A stretch of 8,504 nt of DNA from Myxococcota bacterium. Its GTDB lineage: Bacteria > Myxococcota_A > Polyangia > HGW-17 > JAJRWW01. This document shows, in pieces, positions 5,312 through 8,504 of the stretch. The notes under the pieces are model-generated. The model worked only from the letters and a program-made list of their open reading frames with translations, did not search any database and was not told the origin of the DNA. The position numbers and the translations under genes were made by a program. Location: contig JAJRWW010000592.1 in assembly GCA_024276595.1 (NCBI GenBank), positions 1 to 8,504 on the forward strand, written 5' to 3'. Numbering within the stretch: position 1 is the first letter of the stretch; each line of letters opens with the position of its first letter.

Positions 5312-7096
5312 ATGGGAGTCATGGCCAGGCTGAAGCGGAACAAGAAGATCAAGGGCGGCGAGATCATCTCGATCATGCTCGCTGAAGAGGGGGTGGAGAA
5401 GGTGTTCGGCATAATCGACGGCACCTACTTCGGCTTCTACTCCACCATGGCCGCCCACGGCATCGACCTGGTCACTCCTCGTCACGAGACCTCTGGAGTG
5501 CACATGGCCGGCGCCTACGCGCGGCTTTCGGGCAAGCTCGGGGTGTGCATGGCCAGCAATGGCCCAGGGGTGGCCAACGTGCTGCCCGGGGTCGCCGTGG
5601 AGAACGCGGAGGGGAACCGGGTTCTGCTCGTCACCAGCTCCAGACGGACGCAGATCATCTACCCGGACCGCGGGGGCACCTTCCAGTACTTCCCCCAGGT
5701 GGACGTCATCGCCCCCATGGCCAAGTGGAGCTGCTCGGTCCCCTCGGTGGATCGGCTGGCAGAGATAATGCGGCGGGCGCTGCGCCTCTGCTTCACCGGA
5801 CGCCCCGGTGTGGTGCACGTGGACGTGCCCGAAGACATAATGAACTCCAGCCACGATCCTGACCCCACCTGGTTCCGCGAACCCTCCAGGTACCGATGTC
5901 TCACGCCGCTCCAGGCGACGGCCGAGCAGGTGGCAGAGGCGGCGAAGATGCTCTCTGGCGCCCGATATCCGCTCCTCCACGCTGGCTCAGGGGTGCTGCA
6001 CGCCGGCGCCGAGGAGGAGGTGCGCCGCCTGGCCGAGCTGCTGGAGGCCCCCCTGAGCACTAGCTGGGCCGCCCGTGCTTGCCAGGACGAGCGGGGGCCC
6101 CAAGCCCTGCCGATGATCTACATCGACGCAATCGCCCGGGCGCGCAACGAAGCGGACGCGGTGCTGGTGCTCGGCTCACGTCTGGGAGAGACGGACTGGT
6201 GGGGAAAGCCCCCCTACTGGGCACCGGCGGACCGGCAGAGCCTCATCCAGGTGGACATCGACGCAGAGCACCTGGGGAACATTCGCCCAGCAGACCTTCC
6301 AATCATGGCGGACGTCAAGGACTTCTGCTGCAAGCTCGTGGCGCTGCTTGAGAAGCGGCCCGAGTCGGCAGAGCGGCTCTCCGAGCGCCGGAGACACCTG
6401 GGCGAGATCAAGGACGCCTGCAGGATCAGGCGAGAGCAGCTCGACGAGGCCCTCGACGATGACGGGGTGCCCATGCACACGGCCCGGGTACTCCAGGCCT
6501 GCCAGGACTGCTTTCCCCAGGACGCCATCATGGTGGTGGACGGCGGCAACACCGCCGTCTGGTCCAACTTCTACCACGAGATCCGCGAGCCGGGCACGGT
6601 GGTGACCACGCCCAAGATGGGCATGCTCGGGGCCGGCGTTGCCCAGGCCCTCGGCGCCCAGGTGGCCCACCCGGACCGACGGGTCTACTGTGTCATCGGG
6701 GACGGGGCCATGGGCTTCCACATGCAGGAGGTGGAGACAGCCGTGAGGAACCACCTCCCGGTGATCTACCTGGTGCTGTGTGACCGGCAGTGGGGCATGG
6801 TCAAGATGAACCAGCAGTTCGGCCTCCGGCCCGTGAAGACCCTCCTGCTGCGCTCCCTGGGGCCAGAGGAGACCATCAACGCCGACCTGGGGGAGATCCG
6901 GTTCGATCTCCTCGGGGAGGCCATGGGTGCCCACGGGGAGCGGGCCTCGGCCCCCGGGGATCTCCCGGGAGCCATAGAGCGCTCCCTGGCCGCCGGAAGG
7001 CCCGCCGTGATCCACGTGGACGTGGACCCGGTCAAGCACATGTGGGCACCCAACCTCAAGACCTTCAAGGACATGCACGAGGAGCCAGCCGGATGA
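5312..7096 (+). CDS. ThDP-dependent enzyme of the acetolactate synthase superfamily, substrate unknown
   Basis: The protein has 594 residues and a basic N-terminus (MARLKRNKKIKGG). The PYR domain (about 15-178) has VFGIIDGTYFGFYSTM (from about 31) and catalytic Glu59 in TPRHETSGVHMAGAYARLSG, then SNGPGVANV. A middle Rossmann-like domain (about 200-345) contains LLHAGSGVL and VLVLGSRLGETDWWG. The PP domain (about 385-560) has DGGNTAVWSNF, KMGMLGAGVAQALG and GDGAMGF (463-469). At the position of the Mg-binding Asn that normally ends the GDG motif there is Asp491 (LCDRQWG). Such enzymes make or break C-C bonds through an acyl-anion intermediate (carboligase, decarboxylase or 2-hydroxyacyl-CoA lyase); I cannot choose among these. 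It clearly differs from the neighbouring Xsc-like enzyme. First gene of an operon; its stop overlaps the next start (ATGA, 7093-7096). Confidence 0.85.
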   Translation: MGVMARLKRNKKIKGGEIISIMLAEEGVEKVFGIIDGTYFGFYSTMAAHGIDLVTPRHETSGVHMAGAYARLSGKLGVCMASNGPGVANVLPGVAVENAEGNRVLLVTSSRRTQIIYPDRGGTFQYFPQVDVIAPMAKWSCSVPSVDRLAEIMRRALRLCFTGRPGVVHVDVPEDIMNSSHDPDPTWFREPSRYRCLTPLQATAEQVAEAAKMLSGARYPLLHAGSGVLHAGAEEEVRRLAELLEAPLSTSWAARACQDERGPQALPMIYIDAIARARNEADAVLVLGSRLGETDWWGKPPYWAPADRQSLIQVDIDAEHLGNIRPADLPIMADVKDFCCKLVALLEKRPESAERLSERRRHLGEIKDACRIRREQLDEALDDDGVPMHTARVLQACQDCFPQDAIMVVDGGNTAVWSNFYHEIREPGTVVTTPKMGMLGAGVAQALGAQVAHPDRRVYCVIGDGAMGFHMQEVETAVRNHLPVIYLVLCDRQWGMVKMNQQFGLRPVKTLLLRSLGPEETINADLGEIRFDLLGEAMGAHGERASAPGDLPGAIERSLAAGRPAVIHVDVDPVKHMWAPNLKTFKDMHEEPAG

Positions 7097-8082
7097 GCGC
7101 TCCGAGCAACGAGGGAGGGCGGCCGACGGTGCTGGTGACAGGCGCGGCGGGGTATATTGGCAGCCTCCTCGTGAGGTCCCTGGCGGAGCGCCCCAGGGGC
7201 CTCGAGCGGATCCTGGCCACAGACATAAGGGAGCCCGTGGGGGGCGCCCCTCCCGGCGTGACCTGGGCCACCCTGGACGTGCGCTCCGGCGAGCTGGCCG
7301 ACCTCATCGCCGAGGCTGGCCCGGACACCGTGGTGCACCTGGCCGCAATCGTGACGCCCTCCCCGAACCAGACCCGGGAGCTCATGTACTCGGTGGACGT
7401 GGAGGGGACCCGAAACGTGCTCGACGCCTGTCTGGCAGGAGGCGTACGCAAGCTCATCGTCACCTCCAGCGGCGCCGCCTACGGCTACCACGCGGACAAC
7501 GCGCGCATGCTCTACGAGGACCACCCGCTGCGGGGAAACACCGAGTTCGCCTACTCTCACCACAAGCGCATCGTGGAGAAGATCCTCTCGGACTACCGGG
7601 ACAGGCACCCCGAGCTTTCGCAGCTCGTCTTCCGCGTGGGCACCATCTTGGGGGAGTCGGTCTCCAACCAGATCACAGCTCTTTTCGAAAAGCCGGTCGT
7701 GCTGGGCCTGCGCGGCTCCCCGGCTCCCTTCGTATTCATCTGGGACAGGGACGTGGTGGGAGCCATAGAGGAGGGGATCTTCGGACCCGGTGCAGGGGTG
7801 TACAACCTGGCCGGAGACGGCACCATGACCATGCGGGAGATCGCCCGCCGGCTAAAAAAGCCCTACGTGGCCCTGCCCCCGGCTCTCGTGGCGAGGGGCC
7901 TCGGGGTGCTGAAGCGACTGGGGCTGACGCCCTACGGCCCGGAGCAGGTGGGCTTTCTTCGCTATCGACCGGTGCTTGCCAACGACCGTCTCAAGCAGAA
8001 GTTCGGCTTCACTCCCAGCCTCACCTCGCGCCAGGTCTTCGACCTGTACGCGCGCACGAGGCGCACCGGAGGAGAGAGGTGA
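7093..8082 (+). CDS. NAD-dependent epimerase/dehydratase (extended SDR)
   Basis: The protein has 329 residues. The dinucleotide motif is GAAGYIG (17-23) after a short hydrophilic leader. Asp44 at the end of the second beta strand (LATDIRE) suggests NAD(H) rather than NADP(H). HLAAI (82-86) follows, then the catalytic set Ser125/Ser126 in TSSGAAYG and Tyr154-x-x-x-Lys158 in AYSHHK. VYNLAGDGTMTMREI in the C-terminal part is typical of sugar-nucleotide epimerase-like SDRs. The start ATG has GAGGAG (7079-7084) 8 bases upstream and overlaps the ThDP-enzyme stop; its own stop overlaps the hydrolase start. In this operon it more likely oxidises or reduces the hydroxy-ketone/aldehyde product of the ThDP enzyme than a nucleotide sugar. 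That role is inferred. Confidence 0.88.
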   Translation: MSAPSNEGGRPTVLVTGAAGYIGSLLVRSLAERPRGLERILATDIREPVGGAPPGVTWATLDVRSGELADLIAEAGPDTVVHLAAIVTPSPNQTRELMYSVDVEGTRNVLDACLAGGVRKLIVTSSGAAYGYHADNARMLYEDHPLRGNTEFAYSHHKRIVEKILSDYRDRHPELSQLVFRVGTILGESVSNQITALFEKPVVLGLRGSPAPFVFIWDRDVVGAIEEGIFGPGAGVYNLAGDGTMTMREIARRLKKPYVALPPALVARGLGVLKRLGLTPYGPEQVGFLRYRPVLANDRLKQKFGFTPSLTSRQVFDLYARTRRTGGER

Positions 8083-8504
8083 GCCCTGCGCGTCCATCCT
8101 GGGAGCTGGAGCGGGGGGACCTCAGGCCCTGCCACCGTCTCCAGGGAGACGGGGTCAGCCTGGCCTTTGGAGTGGCGGGCGAGGGGGGGGCTCCGGTGCT
8201 GCTCATCATGGGCTATATCGTGCCGGGCAGCGCCTGGGTGCACCAGGTCCCCGCCCTGGCCGAGCACCACCGCGTCGCCTGGTACGACCACCGCGGCTGC
8301 GGAGACTCCCGCGCGGCGCCGGGCCCATACACCATGGAGCTGCTCGCAGGGGACGCCCTCCGCTTGCTAGATCACCTCGGGTGGGAGCAGGTCCACCTGG
8401 TGGGGGTCTCCATGGGCGGGATGGTGAGCCAGGAGCTGGCCCTGCGCTGGCCCGGGCGGGTGCGGAGCCTGTCGCTCATCGCCACTCACGCAGGGGGCTG
8501 GCGC
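8079..8504 (+). CDS. Alpha/beta-hydrolase (partial, runs off right edge)
   Basis: An uninterrupted frame of 142 codons starts at GTG 8079-8081 and continues past the window end. GGAGG (8068-8072) lies 6 bases upstream, and GTGA overlaps the SDR stop by 4 bases. The translation shows the alpha/beta-hydrolase fold in order: strand PVLLIMGYIVPGSAW (39-53) forming the oxyanion-hole region, VAWYDHRGCGDSRA (66-79) as the DxRGxGxS block, YTMELLAGDALRLLDHLG (84-101), and the nucleophile elbow GVSMGGM with Ser111. The catalytic Asp and His lie beyond the window. It may be an esterase, lactonase, thioesterase or C-C hydrolase. Operon position points to hydrolysis of a product or substrate of the ThDP enzyme/SDR pair. 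Confidence 0.88.
   Translation, partial: MSPARPSWELERGDLRPCHRLQGDGVSLAFGVAGEGGAPVLLIMGYIVPGSAWVHQVPALAEHHRVAWYDHRGCGDSRAAPGPYTMELLAGDALRLLDHLGWEQVHLVGVSMGGMVSQELALRWPGRVRSLSLIATHAGGWR

Noticed and set aside
6790..7092. Upstream extension of the SDR by 101 residues
   Set aside because: It lies in another frame of the ThDP enzyme and has no motif. The Rossmann GxxGxxG motif begins 17 residues after ATG 7093, as expected.

Overview
This is a GC-rich window with strong G/C preference at third codon positions, dense gene packing and several 4-base stop/start overlaps. It is clearly bacterial. A eukaryote-type (ERG9/FDFT1-like) squalene synthase, a lipoprotein amidohydrolase and the base composition fit a myxobacterium or other former deltaproteobacterium. 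That assignment is inference; there is no rRNA or other phylogenetic marker here.

Layout. (1) Bases 1-51 look like the last 16 codons of a + strand gene entering from the left. (2) Bases 52-199 are non-coding and carry a 20-bp tandem duplication. (3) 200-1492 (-) encodes a lipoprotein of the Ntn-hydrolase/C45 (acyl-CoA:6-APA acyltransferase-like) group. (4) 1493-1707 is a divergent spacer with six exact tandem copies of GCCTCCA ending next to a TTGACA box. (5) 1708-2721 (+) encodes a eukaryote-type squalene synthase. (6) 2722-2801 is a convergent junction with two near-identical ~29-bp repeats. (7) 2802-4538 (-) encodes a ThDP (thiamine diphosphate) enzyme that strongly resembles sulfoacetaldehyde acetyltransferase (Xsc). 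It is translationally coupled behind (8) a TetR-type regulator at 4535-5179 (-). (9) 5180-5311 is a compact divergent promoter/operator region containing the perfect palindrome TTGACC-GATA-GGTCAA. (10) 5312-7096 (+) encodes a second, different ThDP-dependent enzyme, followed with 4-base overlaps by (11) an NAD-dependent epimerase/SDR at 7093-8082 and (12) an alpha/beta-hydrolase at 8079-8504 that is cut by the window end.

How it works together. The centre of interest is 2802-8504: two operons diverging from one control region, tetR-xsc-like on the left and ThDP enzyme-SDR-hydrolase on the right. The palindrome forms the -35 box of a good rightward sigma70-like promoter, so the TetR protein probably represses the right operon and perhaps its own. 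Two unrelated-looking ThDP enzymes, a dehydrogenase/epimerase and a hydrolase suggest an inducible pathway that makes or breaks C-C bonds next to a carbonyl. The genes usual for taurine/sulfonate breakdown are not visible, so the true substrate is unknown. The squalene synthase and the lipoprotein hydrolase have separate promoters and need not belong to this system.
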